A DNA stretch of 64,000 nucleotides from UBA4877 sp002399345 (GTDB lineage Bacteria > Bacillota > Thermoanaerobacteria > Thermoanaerobacterales > UBA4877): the NCBI GenBank assembly GCA_036752905.1, contig DAIORT010000011.1, forward strand, positions 1 to 64,000, in the 5' to 3' direction. Position 1 is the first letter of the stretch. Each line of letters opens with the position of its first letter. The notes beneath the pieces were generated by a model. That model did not search any database. It had not been told where the DNA came from and saw nothing but the letters and a program-made list of their open reading frames with translations. Below are positions 51,606-59,895 of the stretch, one piece after another. A program made the translations under genes and the position numbers.

Positions 51606-53072
51606 ATGTATGATAAAGTAATTAAAGAAGGTTTGACTTTCGATGACGTGCTTTTGATTCCTGCAAAATCGGAGGTTTTACCAAGGGATGTTAAGCTTGC
51701 CACTAAATTGACGGAGAGGATAAACTTAAATATTCCTATCCTGAGTGCGGCTATGGATACAGTGACAGAAGCAGATTTGGCAATTGCTATGGCTAGAGAA
51801 GGCGGTATGGGTATAATTCACAAAAATATGAGTATAGAAAAGCAGGCCTTGGAGGTTGACAGGGTTAAGAGATCTGAGAACGGCGTTATAACCGATCCGA
51901 TTTCTCTTGCACCAGATAATACTATAAGTGATGTACTTGAGGTTATGGAAAGGTATCATATTTCCGGAGTTCCAGTAACGGTCAAAGGGAAACTTGTAGG
52001 AATAATAACTAATAGAGATATAAGATTTGAAAATAATTATTTGAAGACTATTTCTGAGGTTATGACTAAGGATAACCTGATAACTGCAAGAATCGGTACA
52101 ACCCTGAGTGATGCGCAGAAAATCTTAAAACATCATAAAATTGAAAAGCTACCGCTTGTGGATTCCGATGGTTGTCTGCGCGGCCTTATTACTACAAAGG
52201 ATATAGAAAAAACCATACAGTACCCTAATTCTGCAAAGGATAGTAACGGCAGACTGGTTGTAGGTGCTGCAGTCGGTACTGCAAAAGATACCATGGATAG
52301 GATAAAAGCATTGCATGATGCACACGTGGATGCTGTTATTATAGATACTGCTCATGGGCATTCATATAAGGTGTTTGACACTTTGGAGAAGGCAAAGAAT
52401 CTATTCCCTGATATTGAATTTATTGTCGGGAATGTAGCTACTGCCGAGGCTACAAGAGATTTGATTGCTGCGGGAGCCAGTGCGGTGAAGGTTGGTATAG
52501 GACCGGGATCCATATGTACTACCAGGGTTATAGCCGGTGTGGGTGTGCCACAGATTACGGCGGTTTTGGAGTGCGCTGAGGAAGCTAATAAACATAATAT
52601 ACCCATAATTGCCGACGGCGGTATAAAGTATTCCGGTGATATTACCAAGGCTATTGCCGCAGGGGCAAGTGCAGTTATGTTGGGCAGTATGTTTGCTGGG
52701 GCAGAGGAGAGTCCCGGGCAGCTTGAGATATTCCAGGGCAGAAGGTTTAAAACATATAGGGGCATGGGTTCGATATCCGCTATGAAGTCTGGGAGCAGTG
52801 ACCGCTATTTTCAGGATGGATCATCTAAGTTCGTGCCCGAAGGGATTGAAGGAAGAGTTCCTTATAAAGGTCCTTTAAAGGACATTATTTATCAATTGGT
52901 AGGAGGAATAAGATCCGGTATGGGATATTGCGGCGCAAAGGATATAGATTCACTGAGAGAGGATGGTAAGTTTGTCAAGATTACTTCAGCCGGTTTAAAG
53001 GAAAGCCATCCGCATGATGTTATGATTACGAGGGAAGCGCCCAATTATAGTGTTGAATGGAGTGAGGAGTAG
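51606..53072 (+). CDS. guaB: Inosine-5'-monophosphate dehydrogenase
   Basis: A 488-residue enzyme that oxidises IMP to XMP with NAD. N-terminal TFDDVLLIPAKSEVLPRDV and LSAAMDTVTEADLAIAMARE precede two CBS domains (about residues 95-205). The catalytic loop VGIGPGSICTTRVIAGVGVP carries the active-site Cys. GGIKYSGDITKAIAAGASAV and the flap MGSISAMKSGSSDRYFQ follow. Followed by guaA two bases later, so XMP goes straight to GMP synthesis. Confidence 0.97.
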   Translation: MYDKVIKEGLTFDDVLLIPAKSEVLPRDVKLATKLTERINLNIPILSAAMDTVTEADLAIAMAREGGMGIIHKNMSIEKQALEVDRVKRSENGVITDPISLAPDNTISDVLEVMERYHISGVPVTVKGKLVGIITNRDIRFENNYLKTISEVMTKDNLITARIGTTLSDAQKILKHHKIEKLPLVDSDGCLRGLITTKDIEKTIQYPNSAKDSNGRLVVGAAVGTAKDTMDRIKALHDAHVDAVIIDTAHGHSYKVFDTLEKAKNLFPDIEFIVGNVATAEATRDLIAAGASAVKVGIGPGSICTTRVIAGVGVPQITAVLECAEEANKHNIPIIADGGIKYSGDITKAIAAGASAVMLGSMFAGAEESPGQLEIFQGRRFKTYRGMGSISAMKSGSSDRYFQDGSSKFVPEGIEGRVPYKGPLKDIIYQLVGGIRSGMGYCGAKDIDSLREDGKFVKITSAGLKESHPHDVMITREAPNYSVEWSEE

Positions 53073-53074
53073 CA

Positions 53075-54604
53075 ATGAAAGAGGAAGTACTGATTTTGAA
53101 CTTCGGGGGACAGTATACCCAACTGATTGCTAGGCGGATACGTGAGTGCAATGTTTATTGTGAGATTATAAGTCATAAAACCCCTGTGTATAAGATCAAG
53201 GAAATGAAGCCTGCAGCTATCGTGCTTTCGGGCGGACCTGCCAGTGTTTGTGCTAAAAATGCACCGCAGTGTGATAAAGGAATATTTAATCTTGGGGTTC
53301 CTGTCCTTGGCATATGCTATGGAGCACAGCTTATGGCAAAGTTATTAGGCGGCAGGGTTTCACAATCGGAGATAAGTGAATATGGCAGGTCGGAGCTTAT
53401 TATTAATAATGATAATCCTATTTTTGGTAATATTGACAAAGTTACAACAGCATGGATGAGTCATACGGATTCTATTGACACTTTACCCGATGATTTTGAA
53501 ATTATTGCATTCACTAAGGATTGTCCGGTGGCTGCTATGGCCAATGAGAGTAAAAGGTTATATGGTGTACAATTCCATCCTGAAGTTGTGCATACAACAA
53601 AAGGTATGGAGATGTTAAGAAACTTCTTATTTAAAATATCTAAATTATCGGCGGATTGGACGATGGATTCGTTGGTAGAACAGACTATAAAATCTGTAAG
53701 GGAAAAAGTGGGCGACAAGGAAGCCATATGTGCCATATCCGGCGGTGTTGATTCAACCGTTGCAGCAGTGCTTATACATAGGGCCATTGGTGACCGGCTG
53801 CATTGTATATTTGTAGATAATGGACTTTTGAGGTTGAATGAGGCTGACGAAGTTGAGCGGTTTCTTAAGGACAAATTTAAAATGGATATAAGGAAGGTCG
53901 ATGCCCATGAGCAGTTTTTATCTGCACTGAAGGGTGTTACCAAACCTGAACAAAAGAGAAAGATAATCGGCAATACATTTATAAGGGTTTTTGAAAAAGA
54001 AACGGATAAATATAGAGATGCTGAGTTTTTAGTTCAAGGAACTCTTTATCCTGATGTGATTGAGAGCGGTGACGATATGGCGTCTACTATAAAGAGTCAT
54101 CATAATGTGGGCGGACTGCCTAAGGACATGCGGTTTAAACTTATAGAACCGTTGAGGATGTTATTTAAAGATGAAGTTAGGAAAGTGGGCAGGGAACTTG
54201 ATATTCCGAACAGCATTTTGCATCGTCATCCTTTCCCGGGGCCTGGCCTGGCCATTCGGACACTTGGCGAAGTGACGGAACAAAAGCTTGATGTATTGAG
54301 GAAGGCCGACTATGTAGTAACACGGGAAATAAAAAAGGCTGGTCTTTATGATAAATTGTGGCAGGCATTCGCAATATTGCCGGACATACACTCTGTGGGT
54401 GTCATGGGTGATGAACGCACATATGGTGAAACAATAGTACTCAGGGCTGTCAACAGCAGCGATGGTATGACTGCGGATTGGGCCAGGCTGCCGTACGAGG
54501 TGCTGGATAATATATCAAGACAGATAATAAATGAGGTTCATGAGGTCAACAGGGTCGTCTATGATATAACCTCAAAGCCACCTTCCACAATAGAGTGGGA
54601 ATAG
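53075..54604 (+). CDS. guaA: GMP synthase (glutamine-hydrolysing)
   Basis: A 509-residue two-domain enzyme. The class I glutamine amidotransferase (residues 1-195) has the catalytic Cys in VLGICYGAQLMAKLLGG and the His/Glu pair in YGVQFHPEVVHT. The ATP-pyrophosphatase has the P-loop AISGGVDSTVAAVL. The C-terminal dimerisation domain has RHPFPGPGLAIRTLGEVTE and ends IEWE. Converts XMP to GMP. Operon with guaB. Confidence 0.97.
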   Translation: MKEEVLILNFGGQYTQLIARRIRECNVYCEIISHKTPVYKIKEMKPAAIVLSGGPASVCAKNAPQCDKGIFNLGVPVLGICYGAQLMAKLLGGRVSQSEISEYGRSELIINNDNPIFGNIDKVTTAWMSHTDSIDTLPDDFEIIAFTKDCPVAAMANESKRLYGVQFHPEVVHTTKGMEMLRNFLFKISKLSADWTMDSLVEQTIKSVREKVGDKEAICAISGGVDSTVAAVLIHRAIGDRLHCIFVDNGLLRLNEADEVERFLKDKFKMDIRKVDAHEQFLSALKGVTKPEQKRKIIGNTFIRVFEKETDKYRDAEFLVQGTLYPDVIESGDDMASTIKSHHNVGGLPKDMRFKLIEPLRMLFKDEVRKVGRELDIPNSILHRHPFPGPGLAIRTLGEVTEQKLDVLRKADYVVTREIKKAGLYDKLWQAFAILPDIHSVGVMGDERTYGETIVLRAVNSSDGMTADWARLPYEVLDNISRQIINEVHEVNRVVYDITSKPPSTIEWE

Positions 54605-54654
54605 TAGAATTATGGCCAAAGACCCAATACTCAAGTGGGTTGGAGGCCTTAGCT

Positions 54655-54697
54655 TTTATGAAAGTGTAGCAGTAATGTAGCACTTTTATTTTTTGCA
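54655..54697 (+). terminator. Possible terminator after guaA
   Basis: AAAGTG pairs with CACTTT across about 14 nt, followed by TATTTTTT. The stem is short. Confidence 0.4.
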
Positions 54698-54753
54698 AAT
54701 AAGCAGGACTTTCCCCTTCATTGTAGAAATATGTGGAATAGGGAGGAATGATA

Positions 54754-55116
54754 ATGTCTGAAGAGGAACTCAAAGTATTAAAACATGTATATTCATTAGC
54801 AAAAGACAGAAGAATAAAGAATGAGAAGGCTCAACAAGAAAATATTAAAACACTTGATGAAGATAAAGAAATGTATACATATTTAGAAAAGCTGGATCAT
54901 GAAAAGATAAAAATGATACAAACACTAATGTACTTAGGAAAAGATAAAAATTTTGATAATACAGACTCACCGGAGATAAGGTATAAAAAAGAAAGAGAAT
55001 ACATGGATGAAATAGGATGGAAGGATAAAGAACTTGATATCAAAGCGATTGAGGATAAAGAAGCATTGGATTTGTTTTTAAAAAGCGCATTTGAAATATT
55101 AAATATAAAGTTATAA
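54754..55116 (+). CDS. Hypothetical charged helical protein
   Basis: About 120 residues. I start at ATG 54754, seven bases after GGGAGG; ATG 54748 is too close to that site. SEEELKVLKHVYSLAKDRRI, then MIQTLMYLGKDKNFDNTDSP and YMDEIGWKDKELDIKAIEDK. It is rich in Lys and Glu, has no membrane segment, and is probably helical. I cannot name the family. A strong terminator follows. Confidence 0.65.
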   Translation: MSEEELKVLKHVYSLAKDRRIKNEKAQQENIKTLDEDKEMYTYLEKLDHEKIKMIQTLMYLGKDKNFDNTDSPEIRYKKEREYMDEIGWKDKELDIKAIEDKEALDLFLKSAFEILNIKL

Positions 55117-55117
55117 G

Positions 55118-55153
55118 TCAAGCAAATAGGCCCTGTTTGGGCCTATTTGTTTT
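55118..55153 (+). terminator. Strong terminator
   Basis: Perfect 11-bp stem CAAATAGGCCC / GGGCCTATTTG with a 5-nt loop, then TTTTTA. Confidence 0.9.
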
Positions 55154-55333
55154 TAATTCCAAGATAATTCTTTAATGAGGATTGAAATAACTATAAGAAA
55201 TTCACCTTTTTTCTTCTGCCAAAGCCTTTAACCATTGAGGCATAGTTACAGTTTTTAGCAAATGTAAAAAACATTTGACATTATGATGCTGTAGTTATAT
55301 ATTTAGTATACAAAGTAAATAAGGAGATGAAAT

Positions 55334-55612
55334 ATGGTGATTTTATTTTGGTTGATAACAGTTGCTTTGCTAGTAGCGGTTATTGCCATGCTTATAGTTA
55401 TTGGCAAAAAAGGAGATGAACGGCGGAGATTCATTGTAGAGAAGGCTAGTTCAAGAACTTTTTACGTGGCTATTGGAATCTTGCTTTTGGATAGTATAAC
55501 TGCATCCATAAAAGGTAAAGCGGCAGAGGAATCATCACTTATTATGTTAGCTGTCTTAGCCCTTGTATTTTTGATAGAATTATTACATTTGAGTCGTATA
55601 TATGGAGAATAA
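55334..55612 (+). CDS. Small membrane protein paired with an XRE regulator
   Basis: A 92-residue protein with three hydrophobic segments (VILFWLITVALLVAVIAMLI at the start, FYVAIGILLLDSITASI, SLIMLAVLALVFLIELL) and a basic loop (GKKGDERRRFIVEKASSRTF). The layout is that of small DUF2178/DUF3796-like membrane proteins that often sit before a short XRE regulator. AAGGAGATGAAAT precedes the ATG. It overlaps the regulator by 11 bases. Confidence 0.65.
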   Translation: MVILFWLITVALLVAVIAMLIVIGKKGDERRRFIVEKASSRTFYVAIGILLLDSITASIKGKAAEESSLIMLAVLALVFLIELLHLSRIYGE

Positions 55613-55793
55613 TATTCGTGATCGTCGAAAAAAGTTGAGTTACTCTCAAGAATCTCTCGCCCAAAAATGCCATGTTAGCCGTCAAACGATTAATGCTATC
55701 GAAAATAATAAATATGATCCAACTTTAGGATTAGCTTTCAGCTTAGCTCATTGTTTAAATACAACAGTTGATGAGTTATTTCATAAGTTATAA
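55602..55793 (+). CDS. Small XRE-family DNA-binding protein (YozG-like)
   Basis: A 63-residue helix-turn-helix protein. IRDRRKKLSYSQESLAQKCH and VSRQTINAIENNKYDPTLGL are the Cro/C1-type domain, with the end LNTTVDELFHKL. It is nearly nothing but the domain. The ATG lies within the end of the membrane-protein gene, so the pair is translationally coupled. Such pairs are thought to regulate themselves. Confidence 0.88.
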   Translation: MENNIRDRRKKLSYSQESLAQKCHVSRQTINAIENNKYDPTLGLAFSLAHCLNTTVDELFHKL

Positions 55794-55875
55794 GAACCCC
55801 ATGATTTACATATTTATATTTTATGCTGGTGTTACAGATATTTAGGTGACCAAATTTTGTTAAGAGCCAGGACAA

Positions 55876-55920
55876 ATAGCTCCTATTGTAGTATCTAAAC
55901 TGCATAAGGAGCTTTTTTAT
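55876..55920 (+). terminator. Terminator after XRE gene
   Basis: AGCTCCT pairs with AGGAGCT across about 22 nt that extend the stem, followed by TTTTT. Confidence 0.7.
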
Positions 55921-55971
55921 TGTTTTACACTCATGTTTAATGTATACTAATAGTCAGGATGGTGAGTTTGC

Positions 55972-58155
55972 ATGGACGAGTTGGAAGGTGTTGTGGAAGA
56001 CATCATATTCAAGAGTGATGATAGCGGATTTACAGTGTTCGACATAGATGCAAAGGGTGATTTGATTACATGTACGGGCAAGCTTTCCTACATTTCGGTG
56101 GGTGACAGCGTGAGGATGGGTGGCAGGTGGAAGGTTCATCCTGTGTATGGTGAACAGTTCAATATGGAGTGGTGTAAAGCTTCACAGCCATCAACCCTGG
56201 ATGCTGTAGAAAAGTATTTATCATCCGGTATGATAAAGGGGGTAGGTGCAGTTACCGCACACAGGATAGTGGAGTATTTTGGGGAGGATACTTTAAGTGT
56301 ATTGGATGACCATCCGGAAAGACTTACTGAGATTGAAGGCATAGGCGAGGTTAGAGCTATAGAGATAGCACAGTCTTATATGTCACAAAAAGGCATAAGG
56401 GAGATTATGCTGTTCTTGCAAGGAATAGGCGTGACACCCGGCCAGGCCATGAAAATCTACAAAACCTATGGCCGTGAAACCGTAACCAAGGTAAAAACGA
56501 ATCCGTACGATCTCACCTATAAGGTATACGGGATTGGCTTTGCCACCGCTGACAAAATAGCATCAAATATGGGTTTTTCCGGTGAATCACGGGAAAGAAC
56601 GGCAGCCGGTACTTATTACTGTCTGCAGCGAGCGGCAAATAACGGTGATACTTACCTACCGCAGGATGTACTCACCGAGCGTGCCGCCAAACTTTTAAAT
56701 GTTGACGAAGACATGATTACCGATGCCATCACCTCCTTTACGATAAACGATTACCTTTCAATGGAAAATATAGACGGCAGACGAGTCGTATACTTAAAAC
56801 CCTTCTATGTGGCAGAAAATAATGTAGTAAAGAAATTAATGGATCTCTCCTCGGTAGAATTTAAAGAATTGCAAACGGACGACAAACCTAACCTTGCAGA
56901 AATTGAAAGCGAAATGGGCATACTCTTTGCCGAAGAACAAAAGCGGGCCATATATGCGGCCTTGGCAAAGGGTATACTCATACTTACAGGCGGCCCCGGT
57001 ACCGGCAAGACAACCACATTAAAGGGCATAATATCTATATTTGAAAAGAACGGTATAAAAACATACCTTGCTGCACCGACCGGAAGAGCGGCAAAAAGAA
57101 TGAGTGAAGCTACAGGCCGTGATGCGCAGACAATACATAGGTTATTAGAATATAACGGTATAGAGTTTAAACGCAATGAGGATGAAAAGCTTGAGTGCGA
57201 CGCCATCATTATTGACGAGGCCTCGATGATAGATGTCATGTTGATGAATAATCTACTTAAGGCGGTAAATCCCGGGACAAGACTTATCATTGTGGGGGAT
57301 ATCGACCAGCTGCCGTCGGTTGGAGCGGGCAACGTGCTGCGTGATGTAATAGAAAGCGGCCTGTTTGACGTTGTAAGGTTAAACCAAATATTCAGGCAGG
57401 CAAGCCTCAGCGATATAATAGTGAATGCACACAGGATAAACCGCGGGCTTTCCCCATTGATAGAAAACAGCGGTAACGGTTTCTATTTTATCCGAGAGAA
57501 GGATCGCAGTGGAATACTTGAGCTGATCAAAGACCTGATGATCAACAGATTGCCCAAAGCATATGACTTAAACCCTGGAGATATACAGATTCTGACCCCC
57601 ATGAAGAAGGGTGTACTGGGTACATACAACCTCAATAATGTGATACAGATGCTTTTAAACCCGCCGTCTGCTGGCAAAGCAGAGATAAAATTAAGCGACA
57701 GGATATACCGTGTAGGCGATAAGGTAATGCAGATAAAAAATGATTATAGTAAAGAATGGGAAAGCGCCGATGAAAGCGGCATGGGTGTATATAATGGCGA
57801 TATAGGAATAATACGAAAAATAGACAAAGGAAACGGCACAATCTCTGTTGATTATGACGGACGTAAAACTAATTATGATATATCCGATTTGGGCGAGATG
57901 CTATTAGCATATGCCATAACCGTGCACAAAAGCCAGGGTTCGGAGTTCAATACCGTTATCTTGCCAATAAATTATGGACCGCCGATGCTTATGACGAGAA
58001 ACCTGCTGTATACCGCAATAACGCGGGCGAAGGAAAGGGTTGTACTTTTAGGTGATGATCAGCGGATGATTAAAATGATAAAGAATAACAGGATTGAAGA
58101 GAGGTATTCAGGTCTGAAATGGAAACTTCAAAGACTAAAGGAATTTATTTGTTAG
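55972..58155 (+). CDS. recD2: ATP-dependent DNA helicase RecD2
   Basis: A 727-residue SF1B 5'-3' helicase. The N-terminal OB-like region (ELEGVVEDIIFKSDDSGFTV) is followed by helix-hairpin-helix units (STLDAVEKYLSSGMIKGVGA, LTEIEGIGEVRAIEIAQSYM). Walker A ILTGGPGTGKTTTLKGI lies at about residues 340-356. Walker B IIIDEASMIDVMLMN, IIVGDIDQLPSVGAG and the C-terminal AYAITVHKSQGSEFNTVILP follow. RecD2 lacks RecBC partners and helps in mismatch and recombination repair in Firmicutes. The start ATG has GATGGTGAG upstream, a modest site. Confidence 0.93.
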   Translation: MDELEGVVEDIIFKSDDSGFTVFDIDAKGDLITCTGKLSYISVGDSVRMGGRWKVHPVYGEQFNMEWCKASQPSTLDAVEKYLSSGMIKGVGAVTAHRIVEYFGEDTLSVLDDHPERLTEIEGIGEVRAIEIAQSYMSQKGIREIMLFLQGIGVTPGQAMKIYKTYGRETVTKVKTNPYDLTYKVYGIGFATADKIASNMGFSGESRERTAAGTYYCLQRAANNGDTYLPQDVLTERAAKLLNVDEDMITDAITSFTINDYLSMENIDGRRVVYLKPFYVAENNVVKKLMDLSSVEFKELQTDDKPNLAEIESEMGILFAEEQKRAIYAALAKGILILTGGPGTGKTTTLKGIISIFEKNGIKTYLAAPTGRAAKRMSEATGRDAQTIHRLLEYNGIEFKRNEDEKLECDAIIIDEASMIDVMLMNNLLKAVNPGTRLIIVGDIDQLPSVGAGNVLRDVIESGLFDVVRLNQIFRQASLSDIIVNAHRINRGLSPLIENSGNGFYFIREKDRSGILELIKDLMINRLPKAYDLNPGDIQILTPMKKGVLGTYNLNNVIQMLLNPPSAGKAEIKLSDRIYRVGDKVMQIKNDYSKEWESADESGMGVYNGDIGIIRKIDKGNGTISVDYDGRKTNYDISDLGEMLLAYAITVHKSQGSEFNTVILPINYGPPMLMTRNLLYTAITRAKERVVLLGDDQRMIKMIKNNRIEERYSGLKWKLQRLKEFIC

Positions 58156-58850
58156 ACAGTTTTATTAAAAGCGTCAGTTCGATAGTATATCCCCACCACT
58201 GTGCGTACTGTGGCAGGCCTTTAGAGGACGGATATTTTTGTGAGGAATGTTACAAAAAATTGCCCTTTATTGAAGGGAATACCTGCTCGGTATGCGGATG
58301 CCCGGTGAGCGAGGGTATGGATGTTTGCTACGAATGTAAATCCTCTTCTTTTTATTTTTATAAAAATGTCAGCATATTCATGTATACAAGTAAGTTCAGT
58401 GATGTAGTACATAAATTTAAATACCATAATGGCAGATATTTAGCAAAACCTTTTGGAGCATTTATGGCGGAAAGATTAAAGAAAGACAACATATCCACCG
58501 ATTTTATTATACCTGTCCCTCTGCATCCCCGAAAAGAGGAGGAGAGAGGATATAATCAGTCTGGGCTTCTCGCCAAATATATAGGACGGATCCTTGATAT
58601 ATCGGTTCTTAATAATGTCTTAATAAGAGATGTTTATACACAAAGCCAGACAAAGCTAAAAAAAGAAAGCCGAAGGGAAAATATGTGCGGAGCATTTTCT
58701 GTAAAAAATAAAGAAGTTATTTATGGCAAAACAATTTTATTGATTGACGATATATTTACTACCGGATCGACTATGAACGAGTGCAGCAGAGTACTTTTAA
58801 ATAACGGTGCTGGCGGAGTGTATTCGGCCACTCTTGCAACCGGGAGATAG
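58119..58850 (+). CDS. comFC: ComFC-like phosphoribosyltransferase-fold competence protein
   Basis: Up to 243 residues. Two C-x2-C zinc-like pairs open it (HHCAYCGRPLEDGYFCEECY and NTCSVCGCPVSEGMDVCYEC). A PRTase fold follows (FIIPVPLHPRKEEERGYNQS) with the PRPP-loop ILLIDDIFTTGSTMNECSRV. ComF proteins help internalised single-stranded DNA during transformation. The ATG at 58119 overlaps recD2 by 37 bases. A TTG at 58149, with AAAGGA 8 bases upstream, would give MLDSFIKSVSSIVYPHHC and fits the family's usual start better. Followed by yvyF, as in B. subtilis. Confidence 0.88.
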   Translation: METSKTKGIYLLDSFIKSVSSIVYPHHCAYCGRPLEDGYFCEECYKKLPFIEGNTCSVCGCPVSEGMDVCYECKSSSFYFYKNVSIFMYTSKFSDVVHKFKYHNGRYLAKPFGAFMAERLKKDNISTDFIIPVPLHPRKEEERGYNQSGLLAKYIGRILDISVLNNVLIRDVYTQSQTKLKKESRRENMCGAFSVKNKEVIYGKTILLIDDIFTTGSTMNECSRVLLNNGAGGVYSATLATGR

Positions 58851-58864
58851 GAGTGTGTTGTTAT

Positions 58865-59263
58865 ATGAAGATTAGAAACTGTAAAAGATGCGGCAAAGTT
58901 TTCGTATATAATGGTGTTGATCTATGCCCTGACTGTTTGAAAGAGGATGAAGACGATTTTAAAAAAATCGAGGAAGTACTCCCCCGGCATCCCAGGGCGA
59001 CTGTGTTTGAAATATCCGAGCTCACCGGTGTTGATTCCAAAAAGATATGGGATTTTTTAAAGCAGGGCAAGCTGGAGTTAGCCGATAATAATTCCGGTAT
59101 CCAGTTAAAATGTGAAAGATGTGGCAGGCCCATAAGCTCGGGACGATTTTGCAGCAGGTGTCTTAAGGTCATAAATGACCGGCTTAAGATAGAACCTGAA
59201 AATGAACAAAGAGTAAAAAAGAATGAAAAGTTCCATATACAGGATAGGATAAAGAGACATTAA
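58865..59263 (+). CDS. yvyF: Flagellar operon protein YvyF (TIGR03826-like)
   Basis: About 132 residues. N-terminal zinc-ribbon-like NCKRCGKVFVYNGVDLCPDC, central winged-helix-like HPRATVFEISELTGVDSKKI followed by IWDFLKQGKLELA, and a second C-x2-C pair CERCGRPISSGRFCSRC. This is the layout of YvyF, encoded between comFC and flgM in Bacillus; flgM does not follow here. ATG 58865 is chosen; the GTG at 58853 lies in the ribosome site. Confidence 0.85.
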   Translation: MKIRNCKRCGKVFVYNGVDLCPDCLKEDEDDFKKIEEVLPRHPRATVFEISELTGVDSKKIWDFLKQGKLELADNNSGIQLKCERCGRPISSGRFCSRCLKVINDRLKIEPENEQRVKKNEKFHIQDRIKRH

Positions 59264-59895
59264 ATAATTTTTTACAAATTGTTTGAATGTGCATGTTGAT
59301 TATAGAATTATTGATTATTGACAGTTTAATAATGAAATGGTGTTATTATATAACAACAATATGACCAATCTATTACTTTCAATTCTTAACGGTAAAGCTC
59401 ATTCGTTAAAGAGTCCATTTATTATTAGATCTATATGTTTAATAGTATTAAACTTTTTTCCCATACATTATGAGAGGAAATTGTATGGGAAACTTTTATA
59501 TTTATCTGACATTAGTCAACAAAACCATGGTAGTTTCTCTTGCTTTTACTTGAACCGTTTTTGTTTTATGCATGTTATTATAATAGAATTTGTTGGACGT
59601 ATAGAGTGAGAACAGTTGTTTTGCTTAGAGATAGATGTTAGATATATTACGACTCATGTCTGTAGAGATCATAGTATTATGGCAATGAATAAACCACATA
59701 TACGATTATTTTGAGTTAGTTTTTTAATTTATTTATTCCATAAGGCCTATTTTATATGACTATGATCTTATTTAAAAAATAGATTTAAAACGCATATAAA
59801 GAATTATTAATTGTTGAATAAGTGGTTTGTACAAAAGCTGCCATAAAATTGTCATGGAATTTGCATATATATTTATTTATAGGAGTGATGTGGTA
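59264..59895. other. 630-bp AT-rich intergenic region with an inverted repeat
   Basis: No convincing gene. A 90-codon frame (59337-59609) has no ribosome site and no recognisable family. It contains a perfect 11-bp inverted repeat TTTCCCATACA (59457-59467) and TGTATGGGAAA (59482-59492) with a 14-nt loop. It ends with the ribosome site of the LevR-like gene. The yvyF operon does not show a clear terminator. Confidence 0.6.

Noticed and set aside
59337..59609. 90-codon plus-strand frame
   Set aside because: No ribosome site, no domain, and an internal 11-bp inverted repeat. It could be a remnant but I cannot support it.
59780..59895. Sigma-54 promoter before the LevR-like gene
   Set aside because: Candidate GG and GC pairs are 5 or 11 bp apart, not 10; only the site at 62956 fits.
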